DNA of 64,000 nucleotides from Paracoccus seriniphilus (GTDB taxonomy: Bacteria > Pseudomonadota > Alphaproteobacteria > Rhodobacterales > Rhodobacteraceae): contig NZ_CP067131.1 of the NCBI RefSeq assembly GCF_028553745.1, positions 124,001 to 188,000 of the forward strand, given 5' to 3'. A program made the translations under genes and the position numbers. The notes beneath the pieces were generated by a model. That model was not told where the DNA came from. It worked only from the letters and a program-made list of their open reading frames with translations, and did no database searches. Shown piece after piece: positions 7,204 to 16,614 of the stretch. Each line of letters opens with the position of its first letter. Positions within the stretch are counted from its first letter, which is position 1.

Positions 7204-9765
7204 ATGTCCGCATTTCCTGAAAGGGCCAAGGTCGTTATCGTCGGTCTGGGCGGTATTGTCGGCGCGTCCGTCGCGCATCATCTGATTGAACGCGGTTGGG
7301 ATGATATCGTCGGAATCGACAAGTCCGGGATCCCGACCGATATCGGCTCGACAGCCCATGCATCGGATTTCTGCTATTGCACCAGCCATGATCTGCTGTC
7401 GACATGGTGCACCATGTATTCCGTCGATTTCTATGAAAAGATGGGTCATTATTCGCGTATCGGCGGGTTGGAAGTGGCCCGTGTCGGCGATGATGAACGC
7501 ATGGCCGAACTGAAGCGACGCGTCGACTCCGGTCGCGCATTCGGCACCAATGTGAAGATCATCTCGGCCGCCGAGGCCAAGGAAAAGTTCCCGCTCCTCG
7601 AGGAAGACCAGATTCAGGGGGCCATGTGGGATCCCGATGCTGGTCTGGTCGTGCCCCGCTCGCAGACCGTGGCCGGCAAGCTGGTCGACAACGCGGTCAA
7701 GACCGGCAGGCTGAAGGCGTTTGCCAATACGCCCGCCCTGGAGCTGCTGCAGGAAAATGGCCGGGTCACCGGTGTAAGGACATCGCGTGGCACGATCCAT
7801 GCGGATCACGTCGTGGTCTGTGCGGGTCTGTGGGGGCGGCTGATTGCGGAACTGGCCGGAGAGGATTTGCCGGTCATGCCGGTTGACCATCCGCTGACCT
7901 TCTTTGGCCCCTATGACGAATTCGCCGGCACCGGGCTGGAAATCGGCCGCCCGCTGCTGCGCGATCAGGGCAATTCGGCCTATCTGCGCGACACTGGCGA
8001 CCCGAAAAGCACCGAGGGCGGGCAGATCGAATGGGGCTATTATTACGAAAAGAACCCGCGTCTGGTTCACCCGCGCGAGATTCTTGAAAAGGACCAGGCG
8101 CGCCTGTCGCCCTCGCAACGTGACCTTGAACTTGATGACGTGATCGAGCCTCTGGAACGCGCGATGGAGCTGACGCCCATTCTGGCGGAACTGGGCTTCA
8201 ATGAAAGCCATTCCTTCAACGGGCTGCTGCAGACCACCACCGATGGTGCGCCATCGATGGGCGAAAGCCGCAAGTTGCGGGGCCTGTGGTATGCCGTGGC
8301 CATCTGGGTCAAGGATGGGCCGGGCATGGGCAAGCTGTTGGCCGACTGGATGACCGATGGCCGTACGCATATCGATCACGCGGGCATTGATTACGCGCGC
8401 TTCAATGATTTCCAGCTGAACGAAGACTATATCTATGGCCGTTGCGAGGAAACGGCGGCCAAGATCTATAATCCGCCGGTTCATCCGCGCGAACCCTTTG
8501 GCAATGCTCGTGGCATCCGCCGTTCGCCCTTCTATGAACGTGAGGTCGAGCTTGGCGGTCACTTCATGGAACTGGGCGGCTGGGAGCGTGCGCATGGATA
8601 TGCGGCCAACAATCACCTGCTGGAGAAATATGCCGATCAGGTGCCGCTGCGCGAGAATGAATGGGACAGCCGGCATTTCTGGCGGGTCTCGAATGCCGAG
8701 CAGCTGGAAATGAGCGCCGATTGCGGCATCATCAACCTGTCGCATTTCCACATGACCGATATCTCCGGGCCGGATCATCTGGCGCTGATGGAATGGCTAT
8801 GTGCTGCCAAGATTGGCGGGGATGGCAATATCGGCAAGGGCATCTATACCCATATGCTGGACGACGAGGGCATGGTGCGCGCCGATTTCACCGTGTTCCG
8901 CATGGAGGACCGCTGTCGCCTGGTGAACGGTGCCGACGCCGGCCCGCGTGATCTGCAGTATATGCGTCGCGTCGCGCAGGACAGAGGGCTGGACGTCACC
9001 ATCCGTGATGTCAGCGAAGATTACACGACCATCGGTATCTGGGGGCCCAATGCCCGCAAGAACCTGCAAAAGGTGGTCGAAGATCCCGAGGCGCTTTCGG
9101 TCGAGAATTTCCCCTTTGCCGCAATCAGGCAGATCAGGATTGCCGGCAAAACGGTCACGGCCTTCCGCATTTCCTATGTCGGTGAACAGGGCTGGGAATT
9201 GCACATGGCCTATGAGGACGGGTTGGCGGTCTGGGATGCGCTGCGCGAGACGGGCGTGATCGCGGTCGGGGTGGAAACCTATGCCAACTCCCGGCGGCTG
9301 GAAAAATCCCTGCGCCTTCAGAATGCCGATCTGCACACGCAATATAACCTCTATGAGGCGGATCTGGCGCGACCCAAGGTGAAAGAGGCCGATTTCCGGG
9401 GCAAGGCGAAACATCTGGAATATCGCGCCCGCGAGCATCAGCCAGCCATGCTGTGCACGCTGGTCATGACCGACAATACCGACAGCCAGGGCGTCGCACG
9501 CTATCCGGTGGGAACGCTGCCGGTCATGGATCCCGAGACGGGGGAAACCCTGATCGACGAACTGGGACGGCGGTCCTACACCAGTTCGATCGCCTACGGG
9601 CCCAGCATCGGCAAGAATATCGCGCTGGCCTATCTGCCATGGGACTATTGCCAGGTGGGTCGCAAGCTGAACCTGTCCTATTTCGACGAGATCTATCCCG
9701 CCGAGGTCGCGGGGGTCGGCTATGCCCCGCTTTACGATCCGCAAAACCTGAAGCCGCGCAGCTGA
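7204..9765 (+). CDS. DAO-GcvT fusion flavoprotein, dimethylglycine/sarcosine dehydrogenase-like
   Basis: An 853-residue two-domain enzyme. Residues 1 to about 380 form a D-amino-acid-oxidase-type FAD domain with VVIVGLGGIVGASVAHHL. The following STAHASDF segment holds a histidine in the position of the covalent-FAD His of dimethylglycine dehydrogenase (WHAAG). The C-terminal half is an aminomethyltransferase (GcvT) fold, with VGEQGWELHMAYEDGLAVW near its middle, that would pass the released one-carbon unit to tetrahydrofolate. The expected reaction is oxidative N-demethylation of a methylated glycine-like amine; the exact substrate is unknown. It stands alone after a 246-base spacer. A hairpin terminator follows the stop. 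Confidence 0.82.
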   Translation: MSAFPERAKVVIVGLGGIVGASVAHHLIERGWDDIVGIDKSGIPTDIGSTAHASDFCYCTSHDLLSTWCTMYSVDFYEKMGHYSRIGGLEVARVGDDERMAELKRRVDSGRAFGTNVKIISAAEAKEKFPLLEEDQIQGAMWDPDAGLVVPRSQTVAGKLVDNAVKTGRLKAFANTPALELLQENGRVTGVRTSRGTIHADHVVVCAGLWGRLIAELAGEDLPVMPVDHPLTFFGPYDEFAGTGLEIGRPLLRDQGNSAYLRDTGDPKSTEGGQIEWGYYYEKNPRLVHPREILEKDQARLSPSQRDLELDDVIEPLERAMELTPILAELGFNESHSFNGLLQTTTDGAPSMGESRKLRGLWYAVAIWVKDGPGMGKLLADWMTDGRTHIDHAGIDYARFNDFQLNEDYIYGRCEETAAKIYNPPVHPREPFGNARGIRRSPFYEREVELGGHFMELGGWERAHGYAANNHLLEKYADQVPLRENEWDSRHFWRVSNAEQLEMSADCGIINLSHFHMTDISGPDHLALMEWLCAAKIGGDGNIGKGIYTHMLDDEGMVRADFTVFRMEDRCRLVNGADAGPRDLQYMRRVAQDRGLDVTIRDVSEDYTTIGIWGPNARKNLQKVVEDPEALSVENFPFAAIRQIRIAGKTVTAFRISYVGEQGWELHMAYEDGLAVWDALRETGVIAVGVETYANSRRLEKSLRLQNADLHTQYNLYEADLARPKVKEADFRGKAKHLEYRAREHQPAMLCTLVMTDNTDSQGVARYPVGTLPVMDPETGETLIDELGRRSYTSSIAYGPSIGKNIALAYLPWDYCQVGRKLNLSYFDEIYPAEVAGVGYAPLYDPQNLKPRS

Positions 9766-9792
9766 CGGGGATTCAGGCGGACTGAAACAGGG

Positions 9793-9818
9793 TGGCCCGC
9801 ACAACTTTGTACGGGCCA
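9793..9818. terminator. Hairpin terminator after the DAO-GcvT gene
   Basis: The stem TGGCCCG (9793-9799) pairs with CGGGCCA (9812-9818). An inner ACA/TGT extension follows a one-base mismatch. Downstream on the plus strand lies a T-rich stretch. It sits between convergent genes and may serve both. Confidence 0.65.
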
Positions 9819-9840
9819 TTCTTCATTCTTTGCTCCTGAT

Positions 9841-11010
9841 TTACAGGTCAATTTCGAAGCGTTTGATGAAGTCCGTATCGGGCTCGATTCCCAACCCCGG
9901 CCCGGTCGGGACGGCGACAAGACCGTTGCCTCTTCTGACCTGTCCCTGAATGTCGAGCGGATCACACAGCAGTTCGTCGCGGAACCTGTTGTCGGTCGTG
10001 TCGAATTCCAGCATCGGCTCCCACGGAAACAGCCCTCCGGGTAGTGTGGGCATGGCCGCCAGAAGATGCAGATTGGTGGCCACGGCCACGGCCGAGCCCC
10101 AGACATGATTGATGACCGGCGTGAAATGCGCGTGGCACAGGGCAAGAATGCGCAGATATTCGCTGATGCCGCCGACTGCGCAGACTTCGGGCTGGGCGAT
10201 ATCGAGACCTCGATTTTCAAGAATGTGTCGCCATCCCCAGCGGTTGAATTCAGCCTCACCGCCGGAAATATTGACCCTCAGCCCTGCGCGCAACTCGCGA
10301 TAGCCATCCAGATCCTCGGGCGCGACAGGCTCTTCGAACCAATAGACGTCCAGTTCTTCCAGCGCGCGTCCGACATGGAAAGCATCGGGCGTCGTGTAGC
10401 AATGGTTCGCATCGACCATGAAGCGAAAACCCTCGCCAACCCCTTCGCGCACTGCCTGGGCCAGGCGGATATCATCACGAGGACCAAGGCCGACCTTCAT
10501 CTTGGTTGCGGCAAATCCCATTTCGCGAATGGCGGCGGCTTCGTCGCGAAAACGTGCGACGTGATCATCCGTGCTTTCGCGCTTGAGCATCATGCCATAG
10601 CCATAGGCAGCCACCTTGCTGCGATGGGCGCCGCCGATCAGCTTGTGCAGCGGCAGTCCTACGATCTTGCCGGCAATGTCCCACAGCGCGATATCGACGC
10701 CCGACAGCGATTGCATCGGCATGCCTTTCTGACCGTGGTCGCGCATCAGGTTATAGACCTTGTGCCAGATGACATCCCGATCCAGCGGGTCATCGCCCAG
10801 GATCATGGGCTGGATCACCTTTTCCACGATGCCCTTGTTGGCGATGGCGATATTGCCGGGCCCGAAACATTCGCCCCATCCGGTGACGCCCTCATCTGTT
10901 CGCACCTCGACCAGATGGGCGGTGCGTTTGTGATAATATTGCTGGGAATAGCCCAGTTCCGAAGGCAGGTCATATTGCAGCACATGGCTGATGACTTGGG
11001 TGATCTTCAT
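9841..11010 (-). CDS. Enolase-superfamily sugar-acid dehydratase (mandelate racemase/muconate lactonizing enzyme family)
   Basis: A 389-residue Mg-dependent enzyme that abstracts the proton alpha to a carboxylate, typically dehydrating an aldonate to a 2-keto-3-deoxy acid. Metal ligands sit in the barrel motifs MVDANH, WFEEP and SGGEAEF. The general-base lysines appear in TKMKVG (Lys-x-Lys), and the second catalytic site has INHVWGS (His). It is the last gene of the leftward sugar operon. Its ATG overlaps the aldehyde dehydrogenase stop (ATGA at 11010-11007), with AGGAGAC upstream. In this operon it probably dehydrates the sugar acid made by the GMC dehydrogenase. Which aldonate cannot be read from the sequence. 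Confidence 0.85.
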   Translation of the reverse strand: MKITQVISHVLQYDLPSELGYSQQYYHKRTAHLVEVRTDEGVTGWGECFGPGNIAIANKGIVEKVIQPMILGDDPLDRDVIWHKVYNLMRDHGQKGMPMQSLSGVDIALWDIAGKIVGLPLHKLIGGAHRSKVAAYGYGMMLKRESTDDHVARFRDEAAAIREMGFAATKMKVGLGPRDDIRLAQAVREGVGEGFRFMVDANHCYTTPDAFHVGRALEELDVYWFEEPVAPEDLDGYRELRAGLRVNISGGEAEFNRWGWRHILENRGLDIAQPEVCAVGGISEYLRILALCHAHFTPVINHVWGSAVAVATNLHLLAAMPTLPGGLFPWEPMLEFDTTDNRFRDELLCDPLDIQGQVRRGNGLVAVPTGPGLGIEPDTDFIKRFEIDL

Positions 11011-12467
11011 GCCATGTCTCCTGATGCCGAGACCGAGGGCAGGGCGCGCGTCACGCGCTTCAGCACAAGGTAGTCATGCAAGGCGAGAGCCGAGCAGTCA
11101 TGCCCGATCCCCGATTGCCCGATGCCGCCATGGGGCAGGTCGATGTCATATTTGACGCCGTTGATCTGGATTTCTCCATATCGCAGCAAGCTGGCGTAAT
11201 GTTCGGCGCGGGCGAGATCGCGGGTAAAGACATAGGCCGTCAGCCCGCCTTCCTCGCCATCATTGGCCATTTCCGCCAGAGGTGTATCATCGTCGAAGGG
11301 GATGATCGAAATGATCGGGCCAAAGCTTTCCTGGCGATAGACCTTCATCCTGTCATCGACATCTGCCAGGACTGTCGGTGCCAGATAGTGACCCCGGCTC
11401 AGGCTGGCGGGGCGGTCGCCACCTGCAAGAAGACGCGCGCCTTTCTCTACCGCGTCATCAACGAGGGTCTTGTTTCTCAGGAACGCCTTGCGATTGATCA
11501 GGGGGCCGGTGGTGATATCGGCTTCCCGGTCCCAGCCCACAGTCGCCCCCTTGGCATGCGCCACGGCCTTGGCAGTGAAACTGTCCAGAACCCTGCGATG
11601 TACAAAGACCCGGTTGGGCGATACGCAGATCTGTCCGGCGTTGCTGAACTTCACACCGCAGAGGGTAGCAACGGCCTGATCGACATCGGCATCATCGAAG
11701 ACAAGGGCAGGGGCGTTTCCGCCCAGTTCCATCGAGTATTTCTTGATGCTGGTTGACCCCGTTCGCATGATGTGCCGGCCTGTCTCGGTCGAGCCGATCA
11801 GTGTCAGCACTGCGGGGATGGTCGAGGCCGACAGCATATCCGCGTCCTCATGGCTTGCGGTTGCGATGATCTGGACCACGCCTTTGGGCAGGCCGATGCG
11901 ATGGCACAATTCGCCCACCGCATATGCCGAGATCGGTGTGTCGTTCGAGGGTCGTATGATGATCGGACAGCCCGCCGCCATGGCCGGGCCAATCTTGAAA
12001 GCCAGGTTCAGAAGCGGAAAATTCCATGCCAGAAAGGCCACTGCAACGCCTGCCGGTTCATGAACCATCCGGTGACAATGCGTGCCGGGCCGATCCGCCA
12101 GCCCGTAGTCATGGAGGCGCGCGATCTCCTCGGCATAGAACGCCAGAGAGTTCTTGAGGCTGTCGAAATCCTCTTGGGTCGAGGCCCACGACTTGCCCAT
12201 TTCTTGGTGAATGCACAGGCGCAGGTAGTCTTCGTTCGCGATGACTTCGGCGCGCAGCTTTCGCATCCAGGCTTGCCGCTCGGCAATGGATGTTCGTGAC
12301 CATGTCGGAAAGGCGTCGCGGGCGCAGTTCAGGGCCTGCCTCACCTCATCCCCGGCGGCAGTCGCCACCGTGACGACATGCTGTTCGGTGGCAGGGTTTT
12401 CCACCGGCAGCGTGGTCGCAGCCTCGCGCAATTCGCCACAGAGATACATTCTGGTCGGAAATTTCAT
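11007..12467 (-). CDS. NAD(P)-dependent aldehyde dehydrogenase
   Basis: A 486-residue aldehyde dehydrogenase. It shows LAWNFPLLNLAFKIGPAMAAGCP (cofactor site), the general-base Glu in YSMELGGNAP and the catalytic Cys in NAGQICVSPNR. I chose ATG 12467 because GAGG lies directly upstream; the frame can be extended to a TTG at 12479 that overlaps the previous stop. In the operon it lies between a GMC dehydrogenase and a sugar-acid dehydratase. It may oxidise the aldehyde end product of a non-phosphorylative sugar pathway, such as alpha-ketoglutarate semialdehyde, or glycolaldehyde. The substrate is inferred from context only. Confidence 0.85.
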   Translation of the reverse strand: MKFPTRMYLCGELREAATTLPVENPATEQHVVTVATAAGDEVRQALNCARDAFPTWSRTSIAERQAWMRKLRAEVIANEDYLRLCIHQEMGKSWASTQEDFDSLKNSLAFYAEEIARLHDYGLADRPGTHCHRMVHEPAGVAVAFLAWNFPLLNLAFKIGPAMAAGCPIIIRPSNDTPISAYAVGELCHRIGLPKGVVQIIATASHEDADMLSASTIPAVLTLIGSTETGRHIMRTGSTSIKKYSMELGGNAPALVFDDADVDQAVATLCGVKFSNAGQICVSPNRVFVHRRVLDSFTAKAVAHAKGATVGWDREADITTGPLINRKAFLRNKTLVDDAVEKGARLLAGGDRPASLSRGHYLAPTVLADVDDRMKVYRQESFGPIISIIPFDDDTPLAEMANDGEEGGLTAYVFTRDLARAEHYASLLRYGEIQINGVKYDIDLPHGGIGQSGIGHDCSALALHDYLVLKRVTRALPSVSASGDMA

Positions 12468-12475
12468 GGTTTTCC

Positions 12476-14095
12476 TCAATCGAACAAGGTTGCGATATTG
12501 GTCTTGATCCGGTCGCCGATATACAGCGCCAGCGCCTGAATCGTGGATGTCGGGTTCACGGCGCCCGCGGTCACGAAGATCGATCCATCGACGATGAACA
12601 GATTCCTGACGTCATGGCTGCGCCCCCAGCTGTTGACGACCGAGCTATCCGGGTCATTGCCCATGCGGCATGTGCCCAGTTGGTGCCATCCGGCACGCCA
12701 CCAGACCTCGTCCTCACTCTTGGACAGGATTTGCCGCGCTCCGGCAGCCAGCAGCACCTCGGTGGCACGGGCCTTGCCGTGTTCCAGCATCCTGCGGCTG
12801 TTCTCACCCAGCCGATAGGTGATTTTCGGGGCAGGGATGCCGTCGCTGTCGGTCAGCTCCGGGTCCAGCGTGACACGGTTTTCCTCTTCAGGCAGATCCT
12901 CGGCCACGACGGTCAGACTGGCGAGGTTGGGATAGATATTGTCCATGATGTCGCGATGGGCGTCCCCCCAGGGAATGGGCCGATCAATGCCATATCCGCC
13001 AAGGGCAAATGTCATCGGCGTCGTCGAGCGCCCCGAATGCAGACCATATCCGCGCAGAAACCCGCGCGAGGCGTCGCTTTCATAGAACTGCTGGCTGAGG
13101 ATCGCACAGGCCATTGGCCCCTCATGGCCCTTCATCGGCCGGTCAAACACGCCCGAGACACCGGTAAGGGGATGGAACATCAGATTCCTGCCAACCAGGC
13201 CCGACCGGTTTGCCAGGCCGTCAGGGAATTGGGCCGAGGTTGAATTCAGCAAGAGACGCGGGGTGCCGATGCCATTGCAGGCGAGGATGACAAGTTCGGC
13301 CTCTTGGCGATGCAATTGCCCGTCCGCGCCGTGATACAGGACGCCAGTAGCAAGTCCGCTGACAGGGTCAATCAGGATCTCGCGCACCCGTGACTCGGTG
13401 CGCAATTCGACTCCGGCACGTTCCAGCATCGGCCAAAAGGTGAAATTCGTGCCACCCTTGGCGCCCGCCGCGCAGCCAAGATCGCATGTTCCGGCGTTCA
13501 CGCATTTCTGACGACCATCGTGATCCTTGCTGAGAATGGCGACATCCGAGGGCCACCAGTGCCATCCCAGGGCGTTGAACCCCTTTGCAAGGGTTTGCCC
13601 CAACGTTCCAATTGGTATCGGTGGCAGCTCGGGTGCGTAATCGGGGTAGGCCGGATTGCCCGGCAGGCCCGAGACGCCGGTGTTGCGGTCATTCATTGCA
13701 AAGAATGGCTCCAGCGTGGTGTAATCCACAGGCCAGTCCTCGCCAACGCCGTCCAGGGTGCGGCTGCGGAAATCCGAAGGTTTCATGCGTGGCCAATGGC
13801 CCAGGAAGTTGACGGTCGAGCCACCGACTCCGTTCCAGTTCACCGGTGCGATACAACTGTCATCGACATTGATCGGGTAATCCTGCGGATTTTTCCTGAC
13901 ATTGGGATCGCAGGAAAAATCACCATAGCGCGCCAATTCATAGTCGTCGCGGCGGCTGGGAAACTCCGAATGCGGCAGATGCCTTCCCTGTTCCAGACAA
14001 AGAATGCGCATCCGTGTTTCCAGCAGCGACCAGGCGATTGCCGCCCCGGACGCGCCCGCCCCGATGATCAGGACATCCACCGGCTCACATGTCAT
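12476..14095 (-). CDS. GMC-family oxidoreductase, gluconate 2-dehydrogenase-like large subunit
   Basis: A 539-residue FAD enzyme oxidising an alcohol or sugar hydroxyl. The N-terminal FAD motif is VLIIGAGASGAAIAWSLL. The C-terminal substrate domain has LGTCRMGNDPDSSVVN and the end motif AGAVNPTSTIQALALYIGDRI, typical of gluconate/fructose dehydrogenase large subunits. The ATG at 14095 overlaps the end of the subunit-3-like gene by 11 bases and has GGAG upstream; an in-frame extension to 14146 is unlikely. No twin-arginine signal and no cytochrome c subunit are visible. Export, if any, would rely on the partner, and the electron acceptor is not clear. It probably oxidises the sugar imported by the ABC system. 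Confidence 0.87.
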   Translation of the reverse strand: MTCEPVDVLIIGAGASGAAIAWSLLETRMRILCLEQGRHLPHSEFPSRRDDYELARYGDFSCDPNVRKNPQDYPINVDDSCIAPVNWNGVGGSTVNFLGHWPRMKPSDFRSRTLDGVGEDWPVDYTTLEPFFAMNDRNTGVSGLPGNPAYPDYAPELPPIPIGTLGQTLAKGFNALGWHWWPSDVAILSKDHDGRQKCVNAGTCDLGCAAGAKGGTNFTFWPMLERAGVELRTESRVREILIDPVSGLATGVLYHGADGQLHRQEAELVILACNGIGTPRLLLNSTSAQFPDGLANRSGLVGRNLMFHPLTGVSGVFDRPMKGHEGPMACAILSQQFYESDASRGFLRGYGLHSGRSTTPMTFALGGYGIDRPIPWGDAHRDIMDNIYPNLASLTVVAEDLPEEENRVTLDPELTDSDGIPAPKITYRLGENSRRMLEHGKARATEVLLAAGARQILSKSEDEVWWRAGWHQLGTCRMGNDPDSSVVNSWGRSHDVRNLFIVDGSIFVTAGAVNPTSTIQALALYIGDRIKTNIATLFD

Positions 14096-14564
14096 CCCGT
14101 GTCTCCTCTGCCGCGTCATTCCCGCGATAGATCGGGCCGCGTGCACGCACCGGCGCGGTCAGTTCGTCCAGCAGGGCAGGGTCCTCGGGAGAGATCTCGT
14201 AGCCGCGTGGGTGAACGGGATGGGCGGCTACCCCGAAGAGTGGTCGCAGTCGGGGCTGGCTGTAATAGCCCATATAGGTCAGTCGCAGGAATCGCGTGAA
14301 GATGGCGGGCTGCGCAGTCTCGATCTGTTGCAGGATGCGAATTCGGCCTGCATGCGCAAGGTCACGAAAATCGCCGGCCATATGTTCGGCGGCAGCAATG
14401 ATTGCCAAGACGACAGTCGTCGGATCAGGGTCATAGGGTGCGGCACGTTCAAAAAAACTTGCGACGCCCGCCGCTGCCGCACCGGGCACAAGTCCATCCG
14501 CAGAGGGGGGGATCACCTCGTCAAGGATCAGATCAAGAATTTCGGCCTGATGCCCGGTCAACAT
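14085..14564 (-). CDS. Gluconate 2-dehydrogenase subunit 3-family protein
   Basis: A 159-residue small protein whose LTGHQAEILDLILDEVIPPSADGLVPGAAAAGV start and YMGYYSQPRLRPLFG region match the gluconate 2-dehydrogenase gamma-subunit family. In known systems this partner is needed for folding, and in some cases export, of the GMC large subunit. Here it precedes and overlaps that subunit, the normal order. The usual twin-arginine leader is absent, which suggests either a cytoplasmic complex or a misplaced start. It is 12 bases downstream of the permease gene and belongs to the same operon. Confidence 0.8.
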   Translation of the reverse strand: MLTGHQAEILDLILDEVIPPSADGLVPGAAAAGVASFFERAAPYDPDPTTVVLAIIAAAEHMAGDFRDLAHAGRIRILQQIETAQPAIFTRFLRLTYMGYYSQPRLRPLFGVAAHPVHPRGYEISPEDPALLDELTAPVRARGPIYRGNDAAEETRDDM

Positions 14565-14576
14565 CTCGTCTCTCCT

Positions 14577-15800
14577 TTATCGGCTCGAGGCATCGGCTGG
14601 GCGGGACACGGCATCAATTGCCACGGCAAGCAACAGGATCGCGCCCGAGAACATCAGCTTGTCGGCAGAGCTTGCGCCGGACAGGTCCAGCCCATTGCCA
14701 AGCGAACCGATGACCAATGCACCAAGTATGGCGTTCCAGACCGAACCGCGCCCGCCAAACAGCGATGTGCCTCCGATGACCGCCGCGCCAATGCTTTCGA
14801 GCAGCAGGCTTCCTCCGGCAAAGGCGGTGTAAGAGACCGATCCATAGCGTGAAGCCCCGAATATTCCGCCGATGGCCGCCATCAGTCCGACGATGCCAAA
14901 GGCCGCGACGCGAATGCGGTTGACCTTCATGCCGACGCGACGGGCGCTTTCGGTGTTGCCGCCGACCGCAAAGATCGACCGACCAAAAGGGGTTGATGTG
15001 GTGATCCAGCCGAGCAGGGCGGTGATTGCCACCAGAAGGACAATCATCAGCGGAACCGAACGATAGCTGTTCAGTGTCAGCACGGCAGCAAAGGTGATGA
15101 CGGCGAAGAAACCGACCTGTCCCCAAAGAGCCAGGCTGCTGTCCAGTTCCAGCCCGCGCTGCCGCCGCTGTGCCTGGCGGCGCAGGGCGGCCAGCATGAC
15201 CAGGACAACCAGTCCGACGGCCATCGCCAAGCCCAACATGTCGGGGATCAGAATGCGGGCAATTGCGCGGATGAAGGGATCATCGACATTCAGGTTGCCG
15301 GTCGGCAGGATCTTTTGCATCAGGCCCTGATAGCCCAGCAACCCCGCCAGGGTGACCACAAAGGAAGGTATGCCCACATAGGCGATCAACAGGCCCTGTG
15401 CCGCCCCCATCACCACACCGACGGCCATGACCATCAGACAGGCCAGCCAGCCTGGAACGCCCGCAAGAACCAGCACGCCCAGCAAGGCCGCACATACCCC
15501 GGCAGTGGCTGCCGCAGACAGATCGATATCGCCCAGCAGCAATACGATCGTGATGCCCACCGCAAGCGTGGCGATTACCGCAGATTGCATGAACAGGTTG
15601 TAGATGTTGCGGGGGCTGAGAAAGATCAGTCGCAGGCTGTCTGCATCCGGGTCGGACCAATATTCCAGCAAAGGCGCTGCAAGACCGAAATAGCCCCAGA
15701 TCGCGGCCAGCGCCAGCAGCACCGGCACGAAGGCCCCGAACCGGGTCTGGCGCATGATCCGCATGCGATCGGCCAGCGAAAGACGGAGTTCATGCTGCAT
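14577..15800 (-). CDS. Sugar ABC transporter permease (XylH/RbsC family)
   Basis: A 407-residue inner-membrane permease with about 10-12 hydrophobic segments. The family motif region LLGDIDLSAAATAGVCAALLG corresponds to the G-x-DLS signature of pentose/hexose BPD_transp_2 permeases. The GASRYGSVSYTAFAGGSLLLESIGAAVIGGTS-type segment near the C-terminus matches RbsC-like proteins. The length is that of XylH rather than the shorter RbsC. The start overlaps the ATPase gene by 11 bases. With the single-domain ATPase it would form a CUT2-type importer; the sugar is unknown. Confidence 0.88.
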   Translation of the reverse strand: MQHELRLSLADRMRIMRQTRFGAFVPVLLALAAIWGYFGLAAPLLEYWSDPDADSLRLIFLSPRNIYNLFMQSAVIATLAVGITIVLLLGDIDLSAAATAGVCAALLGVLVLAGVPGWLACLMVMAVGVVMGAAQGLLIAYVGIPSFVVTLAGLLGYQGLMQKILPTGNLNVDDPFIRAIARILIPDMLGLAMAVGLVVLVMLAALRRQAQRRQRGLELDSSLALWGQVGFFAVITFAAVLTLNSYRSVPLMIVLLVAITALLGWITTSTPFGRSIFAVGGNTESARRVGMKVNRIRVAAFGIVGLMAAIGGIFGASRYGSVSYTAFAGGSLLLESIGAAVIGGTSLFGGRGSVWNAILGALVIGSLGNGLDLSGASSADKLMFSGAILLLAVAIDAVSRPADASSR

Positions 15801-16605
15801 GTGTCTGGCCCTCGTCCAGGCCCCGGGTCATCGCCACGACGATTTCATCCGGGGTGGTCTCTGCCGTGCGCCATGTTCCCACATTGGCACCGTGACGCAG
15901 GATGCAGATGCGGTCCGCGACCTCGAAAATGTCGCGCATGTTGTGCGAGATATAGACAACGGCATGATTGGTATCGCGCAGACGGCGCACCACATTCAGA
16001 ACCTGCCGGGTTTGTGCAACGCCCAGTGCCGCGGTCGGTTCGTCCAGCATCACGACTGAACTTTCCGCCCCGACAGCGCGGGCAATCGCGATGGCCTGCC
16101 GTTGTCCGCCGGACAGTCCGCCAACCAGAGCGCGAACCGATTTCAGCGTCCGCACCTCCAGACGGTCGATGGCCTTCTGCGCCTTGACCTCCATTTCCAT
16201 TTCATCAATGGGGCGCAGAAAGCGGGGCAGAAAACCCCAGCCTGGCTTGACCGGTTCGGCCCCCAGGGAAAGATTGGCCGCGACGTCCAGATTTTCGCAT
16301 AGTGCCAGATCCTGATAGACGATCTGGATACCCAGATCCGCTGCATCGGTCGGGCCGCCAACAAGGACCTGCTCTCCGTCCAGCCAGAATTCGCCTTCAT
16401 CGGCCAGATAGGCTCCGGCCAGAACCTTCATCAGGGTTGATTTCCCGGCCCCGTTGTCCCCCACGAGGGCCATGACCTCGCCGCGCGCGACCTCGAAATC
16501 GACACCACGCAGGGCGTGAAGCCCGCCAAAACGTTTGTGAATCCCGGTGACCCGCAGGTGAGGGGGCGGGGTCCTGGACCCCGCCGTCAGATTGTCAGTT
16601 GTCAT
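15790..16605 (-). CDS. Sugar ABC transporter ATP-binding protein, single-domain
   Basis: A 271-residue ATPase with Walker A GDNGAGKST, Q-loop IVYQDLALCENL, signature LSGGQRQAIAIARA, Walker B VVMLDEPTAALG and switch His in YISHNM. Most CUT2 systems use a duplicated about 500-residue ATPase. This single-domain form resembles FrcA-type proteins and would act as a homodimer. I chose ATG 16605; an in-frame TTG at 16614 lies immediately after the binding-protein stop and adds three residues. It sits between the binding protein and the permease in the operon. Confidence 0.87.
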   Translation of the reverse strand: MTTDNLTAGSRTPPPHLRVTGIHKRFGGLHALRGVDFEVARGEVMALVGDNGAGKSTLMKVLAGAYLADEGEFWLDGEQVLVGGPTDAADLGIQIVYQDLALCENLDVAANLSLGAEPVKPGWGFLPRFLRPIDEMEMEVKAQKAIDRLEVRTLKSVRALVGGLSGGQRQAIAIARAVGAESSVVMLDEPTAALGVAQTRQVLNVVRRLRDTNHAVVYISHNMRDIFEVADRICILRHGANVGTWRTAETTPDEIVVAMTRGLDEGQTHAA

Positions 16606-16614
16606 ATCGCGCAA

